This document shows, piece after piece, positions 18,437 to 28,719 of a stretch of 64,000 bases of DNA. The notes under the pieces are model-generated. The model was not told the origin of the DNA, ran no database searches, and saw only the letters and a program-made list of their open reading frames with translations. The DNA comes from Adineta steineri (taxonomy: Eukaryota; Rotifera; Eurotatoria; Adinetida; Adinetidae): the NCBI GenBank assembly GCA_905250115.1, contig CAJNOI010000264.1, positions 33,477-97,476 of the forward strand, in the 5' to 3' direction. Both the position numbers and the translations under genes were made by a program. The first letter of the stretch is position 1; each line of letters begins with the position of its first letter.

Positions 18437-18892
18437 TAGGGAACTGCAAAGTGGTCCCGGTCCCGGTCCCGGTCCCGCGGGACTGGGACCGGGACCAAAT
18501 TTCTCTAAATTACCGGGACCGGGACCGGGACCAAGACTGAAATTGTCAGATAATTCCTCAATGTTTTTACCAAGTATGAGACCAGACATTTTCTATTTTT
18601 TTTTGATTTTTTAATTAAGAATTGACAAATGTGTTATCTTATAGTTCAAGAAAAACCGTATAGATTGAATTTACAATCGAAAAAGCGAGAATTTTCGTGA
18701 ACTTCATGTTTTTTTTTGCATAGATGAAGACAACACCACAATTATTTTTAAGCTTTTATCAAGACCGGGACCAGCGGGACCGGGACCGGGACCAACTGAA
18801 AAAATTGACCGGGACCAGGACCGGGACCAAAAAGATTTTACCGGGACCGGGACCGGGACCGGGACCAAAAAAAGTGATTTTGCAGTTCCCTA
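18437..18892. mobile_element. hAT-type miniature element filled with GGGACC repeats (456 bp)
   Basis: The terminal inverted repeats are TAGGGAACTGCAAA on the left and TTTTGCAGTTCCCTA on the right, resembling hobo-type hAT ends. It is flanked by an imperfect 8-bp duplication, CTTGATAG (18429-18436) and CTTGGTAG (18893-18900). The interior has tandem GGTCCC next to the left end and tandem GGGACC farther on, twice (18478-18532 and 18765-18866), so the halves fold on each other. The Pro-Gly frames on both strands are by-products of the hexamer. No transposase. Confidence 0.85.
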
Positions 18893-19129
18893 CTTGGTAG
18901 CCTCTTTTCTCAGGCTTCATAAAACTTTGAGAATCGCTATTTTAGGAAATGATAGATCACATATGAATTCATCGATGAATTGGTAATTCCTGGAAAATAA
19001 AATATTCAAAACATTAAAAATAAGAAATTTAATATTTATTTCATAATGAAGTATCATCTATTTATTTTATTTCGTATTGTTAATATATCACCCTGTCGAA
19101 AATAAAGTGTACACTTTATAATTATCATA

Positions 19130-19600
19130 ATTTGCATATACTATTGTTATTTGTTGTGAAATCTATACCTCAGATGCATTTTCGATTATTTAACATACCC
19201 TGAAAATTTCAGCCCTATGGAATGAGATTTAATTGAGGAAAATTAAACTATTTCCTATGCACTCATATAAGTGTATAGAGAAAATTTGTTTTTCTATCTT
19301 TAATTACATCAACATTGGACCTTTATATTAAGCTTCGTTAGCGTTATTTTCACTGCGAAATGCTTAGAAAAACCTAACAGGAGCGAAATCATTTAGCGAA
19401 AGTTGGTATGGTTGAAAATAGAATCCAACAGACAAAAAACAAGTTTGTTTACGCTGTTACATAAGTGTATGAGATATATATGAACTTTTTTTAATTAATT
19501 TTCATTCCATAGGGCTGATTTTTTCAGAATATGTTAGGTAACCAAAGATGTATCGGCGGTAGAAATTTCACATTAAATAATAATACTATATAGAAATTCC
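19130..19600. mobile_element. Foldback element 3 (about 470 bp)
   Basis: The left arm CATATACTATTGTTATTTGT, then GATGCATTTTCGATTATTTA, then TTTCAGCCCTATGGAATGA is mirrored on the right by TCATTCCATAGGGCTGATTT, then GAATATGTTAGGTAACCAAAG and CAAATTAAATAATAATACTATATAG. CTCATATAAGTGTATAGAGA pairs with ATAAGTGTATGAGATATAT nearer the centre. Arms are about 190 bases. No coding frame. Ends are approximate. Confidence 0.65.
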
Positions 19601-20360
19601 CAGATCGAGCAATCCGGCAAGAAGACAATCGATTCCGTGATATTCTCGAGGTTTCATCGACGCAGTATTTCTTTTGCGCAGATCCTGTGACCTACTGCGT
19701 TCGGTTCCACCCGGACCAAATTCCAAGAGCGAGTTATTAGTATTTTTCGGCACGGTTCCTGCCGAAAATCATGGAATACTAATTCAGGAATCATTGCCCT
19801 GAGTTATGAGAAAAATAAAATTTATAATTTGTTTTTACTAGGCAGATATTTTCAGGATAAAATCAAATAAATAATTAATTTTAATTTACGTGGAAATAAA
19901 CTCATGAAAATTTAATTCATATAAATGTGTCGAATAAAATGAATAGCCCTAATATAAATCATTTATGAAAGACCGACCCATGCGACAGCAAGAAAAAAAT
20001 TATTTACTCACTCTAGCTGCAGAAGAAAATAATGAACACACACTTCCATCGGCTCCCTTGCATACATAAATAAACAATGACTTTATCTAAATCCAAATTG
20101 ATTTTTCATTTTTTGAGAGAATGCTGTTTTTCAAATATCAAATTAGATTTTTACAATGAAGAAAATCAAACATTTTCAGACTATTTTGATCAATCAATGA
20201 ATAAAAAAGATTTGAAAATATTTTAACTTATTCAAAGTCGATTTTTCTACAAAATAGAATTTAAAAAATATTAACAAGGCATCAGAAAATCGAAGCATTG
20301 ACTGTGCTAATAGACACACAATCATACATTTATTATATCTGCAATACATTATAATATCCC
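19601..20360. other. Intergenic with a GC-richer block and a hairpin
   Basis: The block 19601-19790 is richer in G+C than its surroundings and ends in a hairpin at 19736-19786 (TTAGTATTTTTCGGCA, loop CGGTTCC, TGCCGAAAATCATGGAATACTAA). It is not a recognised RNA and may be another element end. The rest is AT-rich with no gene. Confidence 0.35.
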
Positions 20361-20565
20361 TCGTCTTTCTTTTTACAAACAAATGGCCTTCTTGTATCTT
20401 TTTATAAATTAATTGTCTCCTTGAGTCTTTTTACAAGGTAATCGCTTTCTTACGTCTTTTTAAAAGATTATATCTTCCTTGTATATTTTTATAATGTTGT
20501 ATCCTTCATGTATGTTTTTATAACGATGTATCCTTCGTCTACCTTTTTACAAAGAAAAATCCTTG
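20361..20565 (+). repeat. Minisatellite, 29-bp unit, six to seven diverged copies
   Basis: Units begin at 20392, 20421, 20450, 20479, 20508 and 20537, each exactly 29 bases, of the form TTGTATCTTTTTATAANNNN then NTNNTATCCTTC. A longer diverged first copy lies at 20361-20391. The fixed core is CTTTTTA(T/C)AA with (T)CCTTC at the end; the middle varies. No gene function is implied. Confidence 0.8.
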
Positions 20566-20934
20566 TTGTGCCAAATTATATATTTATACTATTGTTATTG
20601 TATATTTATTATTTAGGCCTTGTATGTACACATTTGTTCTATTTTATTCGGATACATAGAAGAAAGTATAATTAATGAATATAACAAGGCTAGAACAAGA
20701 CTCTAAATTAGAATGATAAAATATGTAGAGAACATTTGTTAGTGGATTTAGTTTCATTGTTGTCTGCATTTTTCTTAGTATTATAATAGATATACTTAAT
20801 ACCAGCAGTGAATCTTACCAATATAACACCATTTTTCGTTAGATTAGCCGAAATGTTTTTTTTCTGTCTAATATTCTTGTTTGAATCAGAATCTTTTGAA
20901 ACCTTCAAATCTAAAGTTCAGTTGCATTTTGATC

Positions 20935-22320
20935 AGCTGGTGAAAACTAGCCCAACTACACTTTTTAAGCACTCATCAGTTTGGTCAAGAAATATGGCGA
21001 ATAGTCGCGAATAAAAATCGAATTCTTTCTTAAAGAGCAAAAGTAGCAAAATTTTTACTATAAGATATCGGAAGGTAGGGCATACAAAACTGAATAAAAT
21101 AAGCTATTTATATGTTAGTTTATGATGGATAAAACTCATTTTATTAGTCAAATATTGATCATGAGGACTCATTGTTTCACCAAAAAATAGATGATGTTTT
21201 TTAAGGGGTTAGCTATCATTCGATTATTTCTTGCAATCTCAGATTGAATTTTTGACATGCCATATAGGGTGTTATGTGAGACGAAATAGATATTGTGAAA
21301 ATGAACTAATTTTTTCTTTTCTCGGAACGTAAGTTGACTTTCAGGTTATACCTACCACTCATAATATGTAAGTGAAGAGATAGAATGAAACAAAAACGCT
21401 TCAATGAGCAAGTAGAATGATACATACTTGTTTATATGTTCAGATCGACAAACGCTGCTGAGCTGATGTGAGTGTGATTTCTCCGAGTAACACTCCAATA
21501 ATAAAAAGAAAACGGTTTATGCGAGTATATCCCTTCTCTTCAAATACAATGGACTCTACATATCCAAGTGGAGAAACACAAAAAAGTGTATACTTTACTT
21601 TGGCCAACAATTCTGACTTTTATCACGTAAGTGAACAATCATTCTTTTTATAATGCAGCAATATTTACAATATGTACGAAAACTAGAGAATATATAAAAT
21701 TATAGGCCCTGTACTGTTCTATCAGTATAACATTGTAAAAATAATTTATCAATATGAATCAACAAAATAACAAAGAATATTGATTCTTTACACTGCATAA
21801 AGTACTGAGTGATTAAAACATATTGGCTGCAACTGAAAAAACCCTTGCATAGTATTTAAAATATCTCAAAAAATACTTTCTTTTCCTCAATAAAAAAAAT
21901 CATTGAAAATGGTGGTTGCTTGTGACTCAATTTCCCGTTTAAGTCGAAAGTATTTTTCAAAATTGTATCTATCATTTTGTAGAGGAGAAAAAACTGTATG
22001 TCATGTTAAAAATTCAATCTGAGAGTACAAGAAATAATCGAATGACAGCTAACCCAATGAAAAACATCACCTATTATTTTTGGTGAAAAAATGTGTCCTC
22101 GTGGTCGGTATTTGGCTAATAAAATGAGTTTTATCCGTCATAAACTAACATATAAATAGCTTATTTTGTTCAGTTTTTCATACTCTATATTCTGATAAAT
22201 ATACTAAAATTTTTGCTAATTTTTCAATTTTAGAAAGAATTTGATTTTTATTCGTGACTCTTTACCATTTTTTTCAACTAAATCGATGAGTACCTTAAAT
22301 GAGAACATAGGGCCAAAAAC
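20935..22320. mobile_element. Foldback element 4 (about 1.4 kb)
   Basis: The left side GCGAATAAAAATCGAATTCT (21007), TAAGCTATTTATATGTTAGT, GGATAAAACTCATTTTATTA, GGGTTAGCTATCATTCGATT and CAATCTCAGATTGAATTTTT is mirrored by AAAAATTCAATCTGAGAGTA (22008), AATCGAATGACAGCTAACCC, TAATAAAATGAGTTTTATCC, ACTAACATATAAATAGCTTA and AGAAAGAATTTGATTTTTAT then TCGTGACTC. Weaker similarity extends outwards to the limits given. Arms are 350-400 bases with a centre of about 600. The short plus-strand frame at 21468 lies in the centre and has no domain. No transposase is recognised. Confidence 0.7.
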
Positions 22321-22670
22321 AAATTCTGATCAGTGCTTTGTATTTAAGTAGAGAACTCGACCCACTCATGAACTGTTCCTGGAATTGGCAAGTAATTTTC
22401 TTGCTTTAGCAATGGTACGTTCGACTCGAGAATACAATATTTTTGCTTTATCACGTATACTATAGTTGAGAGCCAGGAATCACACTACTGTGTACTCCTT
22501 TTTAGTTTTTCTCATTGTTGATGAGATGTGTCAAACGTTGCACATCACTTTTTTTTGTATCTCGCATATGTCTCGGTGTAAAGAGATGAGAAAATCTTGA
22601 AGTTTTTTTAAAGATGCATTACGAGAAGTCCTACAACAAATGGAGAAATGAATTTCTAACGAGTTCTACT

Positions 22671-23041
22671 TAGACATGACCCAAACCCAAACTGTTTGGG
22701 TTTGAGTATTGAGTTTGGGTTTGAGTTTGAGTTTGGCTTTGGGTATTGTGTATTGGGTTTGAGTTTGGGTTTGGGTTTAGCACCAAACTCCCAAACAGTT
22801 TGGGTTTGAGTTTGGGTTTGTGCTTTTTTTAATCAGTAAAAGGAACTATTTTGAATGAATTGATTGCAGTTAAAAGTCGACCCAAACCCAAACTCAAACT
22901 CAAACTGTTTGGGATTTTTGGTACCAAACCCGAACCCAAACTCAAACTCAATACTCAAACTCAAACCCAAACCCAAACTCATGAACCCAAACTCAAACTC
23001 CCAAACGGTTTGAATTTGAGTTTGGGTTTGGGTCATGTCTA
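22671..23041. mobile_element. hAT-type miniature element with perfect 8-bp target duplication (371 bp)
   Basis: It starts TAGACATGACCCAAACCCAA and ends with the mirror image, TTGGGTTTGGGTCATGTCTA. The flanks are GTTCTACT at 22663-22670 and GTTCTACT at 23042-23049, an exact 8-bp duplication as made by hAT transposases. The interior is mostly GGGTTTGAGTTT/AAACTCAAACCC in alternating orientation, with CAAACAGTTTGGG palindromes. Alternating Lys-Leu and Glu-Phe frames on the two strands are by-products. No transposase, so it must have been mobilised in trans. Confidence 0.9.
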
Positions 23042-23049
23042 GTTCTACT

Positions 23050-23620
23050 AATAGTTTATGACAAAATCGTTTGATGATTTCTTGAATATATTTTATGTGA
23101 GGGTATACTTCATAGATAGATCTGTTGGCCACTAAAATGATCTGATAATTTCAGCTCACCATATTATTTTGTTATACAGATTATTAACAGACTGAAAATC
23201 GTCGAAATTAACACATGGCCCCCTAATATTTTGTTTCTTTTTGATTTTAATATTTCGATATCAAAACAAACCTTTAGACCGAAATGTTCAGAACACTTTA
23301 GTGACCAAAATCTCAAATATAAATCATGAGGGTGTGAGTGTGGCTTCCCTCTGTTTTCCCAAATGCACACCCCCGCCCCCCAACATACCTCAAAAAGTAT
23401 CTTTTTCTTTAGGAATAGCCGTCATGATTGTTCTTCTATAATATGGTTCAAGTTTCGTTAGTGTTATCATGGATACGATCTAGCTTATTCTAAAATCCAG
23501 ATACTACAGAAACATTATACTCGAAAACTGTGACTAAGATTGGTCTGTTGGTCACTGTTTGAATAAGGATAGCATTCGTTGTCTGTGATTAAACAAAACT
23601 CGAACATCTATGCACAGAAT
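23050..23620. other. Intergenic upstream of the FkbM gene, with a telomere-like hairpin
   Basis: At 23325-23385, ATGAGGGTGTGAGTGTGGCT and CAAATGCACACCCCCGCCCC can pair across about 20 bases. No gene is seen. The rest is probably the promoter and leader of the downstream methyltransferase. Confidence 0.4.
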
Positions 23621-24628
23621 ATGGAACCTAACATACTCCGTATTGAACGATTGCGTGCATTTTTTTTACATCGAAACACTGTTATTTGTATTTTGTGTCT
23701 TGGAATAATATGTTCTATTTTCTATATCATAATATATAAACAACCGTTGATCGAATCGAATACTCTTAATTCGAAAGCCGTCAGCAATGAACAATTGCAT
23801 ATTAATGCACCACCTGGGGTGAACATGATTAATTTGAATACACCCATTGTAGGAAATATTACTTGTAATAAGACGAAACAAATATTTAATGTGGTACGGA
23901 CAACAATCTGTATACATCCTAGAGATTTTGTCAGTGACAACTATCTCACAGGATATATTTATGAGGAAAAAGATCTTCATATACTTTTACGTGTTTTGTG
24001 GCGGTACCCGAATATGGCTTTGATCGATATTGGTGCCAATATTGGCACATATACGATGTTTGCCGCTGCCTTGGGTCGTTTCGTGATAGCAATTGAATGT
24101 TTCGAGCCAAATTACGTGAGAGTCGCCAAGGCTATTCAGATTGAAAATCTCTACAATAAAGTTATTCTTATTGGAAATGCTGTGTATTCAAAGGCGGGGC
24201 AACATTTGACTTTAACTAGTGATCCTGGAAACATTGGAAGCCAGGGAGTTAAAGGAGTAGCATCGAAGAATCAATCATTACAGGATCCGTATGTAGTTAC
24301 AACGATAAGATTGGATGATATTCTGCCGATAATAAAGCAGACCGGATTTCGGTCATTTGTAATGAAACTGGATATTGAAGGAAGTGAATATTATGTGTTT
24401 GAAAGTGGAAAACAAATTTTTGATTCTGTAGACATACCTATTATTGTTCTAGAATGGGGCAAGTTACTTTGGAATGCAGAGCATACAAACTACGTGATTC
24501 GTTTTCTAATACAAAAAAATTATGTTCCAACTTCAGACACCTGCAAAGAATTGAATATGATAAATATGTTCAAGGATTGGCCGCCAAATGTCTTTTGGGT
24601 CAAAATGAATCGGACGAATATATGTTAA
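23621..24628 (+). CDS. FkbM-family methyltransferase, type II membrane protein
   Basis: An intronless frame of 335 residues from the first ATG; the frame is open 14 codons farther up but without ATG. A signal anchor at about 20-39 (TVICILCLGIICSIFYIIIY) suggests Golgi or plasma-membrane location with the enzyme in the lumen. The catalytic domain shows the SAM-binding motif ALIDIGANIGTYTMF at about 132-146, the acidic loop ECFEPN after the next strand, and the FkbM hallmark KLDIEGSEYYVFESG at about 248-262. The family methylates hydroxyl groups of sugars or polyketides; a glycan substrate would suit the topology, but this is inference. It is the only convincing gene in a 13-kb repeat island. 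Lack of introns, and the family's bacterial spread, leave open a foreign or retroposed origin. Confidence 0.85.
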   Translation: MEPNILRIERLRAFFLHRNTVICILCLGIICSIFYIIIYKQPLIESNTLNSKAVSNEQLHINAPPGVNMINLNTPIVGNITCNKTKQIFNVVRTTICIHPRDFVSDNYLTGYIYEEKDLHILLRVLWRYPNMALIDIGANIGTYTMFAAALGRFVIAIECFEPNYVRVAKAIQIENLYNKVILIGNAVYSKAGQHLTLTSDPGNIGSQGVKGVASKNQSLQDPYVVTTIRLDDILPIIKQTGFRSFVMKLDIEGSEYYVFESGKQIFDSVDIPIIVLEWGKLLWNAEHTNYVIRFLIQKNYVPTSDTCKELNMINMFKDWPPNVFWVKMNRTNIC

Positions 24629-26173
24629 ACAGAGATAGATAAAATAGTTCTTTTTAGAATCGCAATCGAAATCAATCACGAGCAATTTTTAGATCAGACA
24701 CACTTCTTATATCTAATCCACAGCAACATTCATGGTTTATCAATATTTTTCTTTAGATATTCAATCGATATTCTTCGAGAGAAGTATTTAAATACTTCTC
24801 TCTTTTGTTTTATAAACTATGGGCTATATTATATACAGTGAGAGCTTCACGACGAAAGAATAATTCGACTTTTATTCTTTCTTCACATAAATCCTCGAGT
24901 AGTTTCAGCATATGAAAATACAAAGAAAGGAAAAGCAAGGCATTTGTACAAGGGTGTGCGTGTTGATGGTGTAAAATATATGAGAATGTGAACATGAGTG
25001 AGAGTTTAGATAGAGAAGGGTGCGTGTTTTCATCGTCACAATCACATCCCCACTCACCCCCCGAAGTTCATGAATCTGACCTAAGCCTTGCGACTAAAGA
25101 AAAGTTAAATGATTGCCATAACACTCCCAGAATTTTATTAGCGCTTTCGTACCATTCTCAGGACATTGCATTCGGTAACGCTAATCAGTTGCTGTAGACA
25201 CATGACGGTAATCGTATTTATCTCGAGTGCCAGAGTCTTAACCCCTTCCCCTTCCCATATTAAAAGCTCTGGGAGCTTCTATTAAGTCTTAAAAACGTTT
25301 CATAGACCATGAGAAGGAAATCGATTCGAAATACTTTTAATATTTTCGTGAATTTCTCAGAAGGTTCTGAGCGAATTTCACAGATTTAAACACAGTTTGA
25401 TAGGAGTTTATCAGAGTTTAACCTTAAAGTCTCAAAACGTTTTAACACTTTTTTGGAAAAATCACGGAAGCTTCTCAAATGGGCGGGAGTTAGATGAGAT
25501 ATATTTGTTTCGGCTCCATCTCTCAACACCCAAAAATGATTATGTTTCTGCTCAAAACAAAATCTGACTTTGATATACGCTACTTTAAGCTTTTGATAAC
25601 TATATTAGAATAGGTTCAACACTGAATGAAATCGTCAGAACTCTTACTTAATCAATTGAGACGCTTTTGTGACTTTATATAACTCAATAAACTGTACCAG
25701 ATAAGAAGAGAAGAATTAAAAAAAAAAGAATCGCGTCTCCACTAGACATCCTTTATGAATGATTTATAACTCGACCAAGTACCGTTCAAATGTCGGGAAC
25801 ATTTTTATTCAATAAAATAATGTCAACTATTTTTCGAGGTTTATGATCATAGAATTAGAGAATACAACAAAAGTATATATCAGGGTGGATGTGGGTAAAT
25901 AAAAGATGAATCCACATCCAATCACCCTCTCACGAAACTTACGACCAGTGGAGTTGAAATATAGCTTTTCAAGTGGCATACTAAACACCGGACAATAATT
26001 CGAAATCAGCTTAGTTTTTATGAGTTATTAAGATGAAAGAACTTCCTTTAATCACTGTAATCGTCAGATTTATTTAATTTAATCACACAAGTTATGAATC
26101 GACTTCTGAAAACTTTTGTATTTGTAAATGACTATATACAAACCTAGTAAATTTAATCGCAGTAAGTTCTATA
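24629..26173. other. Intergenic, with two telomere-like hairpins
   Basis: No gene is supported. At 24950-25065, AGGGTGTGCGTGTTGATGG and AGGGTGCGTGTTTTC are followed by CACATCCCCACTCACCCCCC. At 25880-25930, CAGGGTGGATGTGGGT is followed by AAAAGATGAATCCACATCCAATCACCCTC, a clean hairpin with an AATAAAAGATG spacer. 24770-24800 holds a short palindrome, GAGAGAAGTATTTAAATACTTCTCTC. The rest is unassigned. Confidence 0.45.
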
Positions 26174-26330
26174 GTCCGCTACAGTGCATTTAGGGAAAAC
26201 GGGTATTTTCGCTTTTCTCATCATGCAATTTGCGTTAGAGAAATTATACATATGCTATTGGACAATGCTGAACAAGTCATACAGTGTAAACTACTAGAGC
26301 AGCTTTGTCATATCTTCAAGTGAATAATTG
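26174..26330 (+). repeat. Dispersed repeat A, copy 2 (see 13512-13665)
   Basis: This copy has the same order of landmarks as copy 1: ACAGTGCATTTAGGGAAAAC, GCGTTAGAGAAATTATACAT, ATGCTGAACAAGTCATAC and CTACTAGAGCAGCTTTGTCA then TATCTTCAAGTGAATAA. It is non-coding and in the same orientation as copy 1, 12.7 kb away. Confidence 0.65.
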
Positions 26331-27220
26331 TGTCATGCATTGTTATTCGGTAGATCCATTTCAATTATACTTTTCTCTCTCTTCCGTTTTGGCCATATGT
26401 CATACACATTTGTCCTTCATGGTCAACTATTCACGTACTTTGTTAACAGACATCTTTTATGAATAAGAATAATTATTATTGTAACTCTTCTTATTGTTCA
26501 TTAGCTTGAACAAAGGTGAAGAAGCTTCTCGCACTCTTTCCTGACTTGTTTGTCTCACCTATAGATGCTTCATTTTCTTTTAAATAAACGATACATAACT
26601 TCATCTCAAACATCAACACGTATGTGACATAGGATCCAACCGACTTGTTGTCAAATCAATATGACAACAAGAGATACCGATCGTAAGACAGACAAATTAT
26701 AGATTTAAATACCACAGGGTGAGTGTTTCTTCCTTTCTTTTGCCCTAAGGGGAGTATATGAGTGTATGCTCTGTATGGAAACGATGCGATTCTTAAGAAG
26801 AAAAAATAGAATAAAGGATAATTCAACCGACGGTAACAGTTCTTCTATCAGAAATGGTCAGCTAGTCGGCCTAAAATTCGTTAGAATAAGAAATGTAATC
26901 GAGGAGTAGTATGGTTAAGTAGCACTAGATGTTTATTATTTTTTTGGATGATTCATACTTCTGAGGTGATGATGAGAAAGAAAGATAGATAAATAAACGT
27001 GCTAGATAAAAGAAAGAAGAAAAGAGACTCCTACCCTGTACTGCGTAAATATGATAAATTTTCCGATTAGATGTAATACAATCTTTCTTCATATTATATA
27101 TTTTTCTCATTTTTTTCAAAAAAGAAAAAAACCTCAACTCTTCGTGATAGAAATTCTGACTGTTGAATAAATTATTTTAGATAAATTTTAATCTGTTTTT
27201 ATTTGTAAAAAGAACTGATT
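26331..27220. other. Intergenic upstream of allantoicase
   Basis: AT-rich; no gene or clear repeat is seen. A GGGTGAGTGTTTC fragment near 26717 is a weak telomere-like remnant. The last 200 bases probably hold the allantoicase promoter. Confidence 0.35.
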
Positions 27221-28219
27221 ATGTCTACTTCATCACAATTATTTGATGAGACAATTGCATCGTCTTATGTGAACCTTATTGATGAACGTCTTGGTGCTCA
27301 AATACTTTCTGTTTCTGACGAGTTTTTTGCTCCAGCAGTTCGTATGCTTGATCCTAAACCAGCTGTTTTTCATCCGGGAAAATTTGATGATCATGGCCAA
27401 TATATGGAAGGATGGGAAAGTCGTCGAAAACGTGTAGCTGGTTATGATTGGTGTATTGTACAATTAGGTTTAGCAGGAAAAATTGTTGGTGTTGATATTG
27501 ATACAAGTCATTTCACAGGCAATTATCCAGTAGCAGCATCTATTGATGCATGTTGCGTTAATAAAGGAGAAAAACCAGATAATTGGCAAGAAATTTTACA
27601 TGCAGTTACGTTGGGTCCAAATGCTCATCATTTTCATGCAATAACAGTTGAGGATCATTGGACACATATTCGTTTAAATATTTATCCAGATGGTGGTATT
27701 GCTCGACTTCGTGCGTATGGTATTGTTCAACCATCAGAAGATAGATTCAAGGAAGAAGTTGATTTATTAGCTCTTGAAAATGGTGGTCGTGCCATAGCAG
27801 CAAATGATGAACATTATGGTAATCCATGGACTTTATTACATCCTGGTCGTGGTATTAACATGGATGATGGATGGCAAACTCGACGACGACGTTTACCTGG
27901 TAATGATTGGTGCTTACTTGCTTTAGGTAAACGTGGTAGAATATCTCGTATTGTACTTGATACAGCTCATTTTAAAGGTAATTTCCCTGATACATGTATA
28001 ATTCAAGCAGCTGATGTTACTATAAATAATAATAAATCATTAGTGACTCAATCCATGTTTTGGCAAACATTATTATCTGAACAGAAATTAACAATGGATG
28101 CTATTCATACATATGATAAAGAGCAAATCAATGATCTTGGTCCAATTACTCATGTACGAATTAATATTATTCCTGACGGTGGTCTTTCTCGAGTACGTCT
28201 CTTTGGTCGTGTTGAATAA
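27221..28219 (+). CDS. allc: Allantoicase
   Basis: An intronless frame of 332 residues, the normal length for the family. Allantoicase (allantoate amidinohydrolase, EC 3.5.3.4) splits allantoate to ureidoglycolate and urea in purine breakdown. The two homologous halves are visible: repeat one has GWESRRKRVAGYDWCIVQLG and IVGVDIDTSHFTGNYPVAAS (about 67-115), closing with HIRLNIYPDGGIARLRAYG; repeat two has GWQTRRRRLPGNDWCLLALG and IVLDTAHFKGNFPDTCIIQA, closing with HVRINIIPDGGLSRVRLFG. The start FDETIASSYVNLIDERLGAQ and SDEFFAPAVRML are also family phrases. The enzyme is cytosolic or peroxisomal in other organisms. It could act with the NCS1 permease 17 kb upstream, but they are not adjacent. 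Lack of introns is unusual among its neighbours. Confidence 0.95.
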   Translation: MSTSSQLFDETIASSYVNLIDERLGAQILSVSDEFFAPAVRMLDPKPAVFHPGKFDDHGQYMEGWESRRKRVAGYDWCIVQLGLAGKIVGVDIDTSHFTGNYPVAASIDACCVNKGEKPDNWQEILHAVTLGPNAHHFHAITVEDHWTHIRLNIYPDGGIARLRAYGIVQPSEDRFKEEVDLLALENGGRAIAANDEHYGNPWTLLHPGRGINMDDGWQTRRRRLPGNDWCLLALGKRGRISRIVLDTAHFKGNFPDTCIIQAADVTINNNKSLVTQSMFWQTLLSEQKLTMDAIHTYDKEQINDLGPITHVRINIIPDGGLSRVRLFGRVE

Positions 28220-28719
28220 TATATGGTACATCTTCATTTGAAAAACTTTGAATTTTAGTTGATAATTCAAATAATAACGAATGATAATAAACAAAAAATG
28301 AACGTAAATAAAATATACGTAGTATAAAAGCAATATGCACATTCAAAATCCTCAAATTTATATAGAAAGAAAGAAGAAACTACTTATTACATACTTTCAA
28401 GTTGAGAATCGTTTAAGTTGAGCAATAAAATAAGATTCTTTTTTATATCCACACTCTAATGTCCTCTTTCATTACATTTTGAAATAAATTCTATCGCAGT
28501 TAGTTGCTAAGTAATGACGCTGCATCGCATAATATGTTTTATGTTCCGTCCGATGTTCGTTCTGCACATATTGATGACTAATCAAATGCACGCTCTGTAT
28601 TGTACGATACCTAGTGCAGGTTTCGTCACTCATTGGTGCATGACGTCACGCCCAATTATTCTTTTTTGAGAGAATCTACGATTTCATATGCTGATCATTC
28701 TAGTGATTGTTTTCATTGA
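28220..28719. other. Intergenic between allantoicase and 14-3-3
   Basis: No gene is seen. The second half (28500-28660) is less AT-rich and includes TGCATGACGTCACGCCC, a CRE-like palindrome (TGACGTCA) about 80 bases before the 14-3-3 start, a possible promoter site. Confidence 0.4.

Noticed and set aside
18302-18614. Pro-Gly-rich frames on both strands (collagen-like)
   Set aside because: They are read-through of GGGACC hexamer arrays inside a hAT miniature element.
20361-20565. Possible CRISPR array (regular 29-bp spacing)
   Set aside because: Units are contiguous without spacers, are diverged, and the genome is eukaryotic; it is a minisatellite.
22833-23132. Lys-Leu and Glu-Phe repeat frames
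   Set aside because: They come from the GGGTTTGAGTTT filling of the hAT element at 22671-23041.
23666-23980. 104-codon minus-strand frame inside the FkbM gene
   Set aside because: Antisense to recognised methyltransferase coding sequence.
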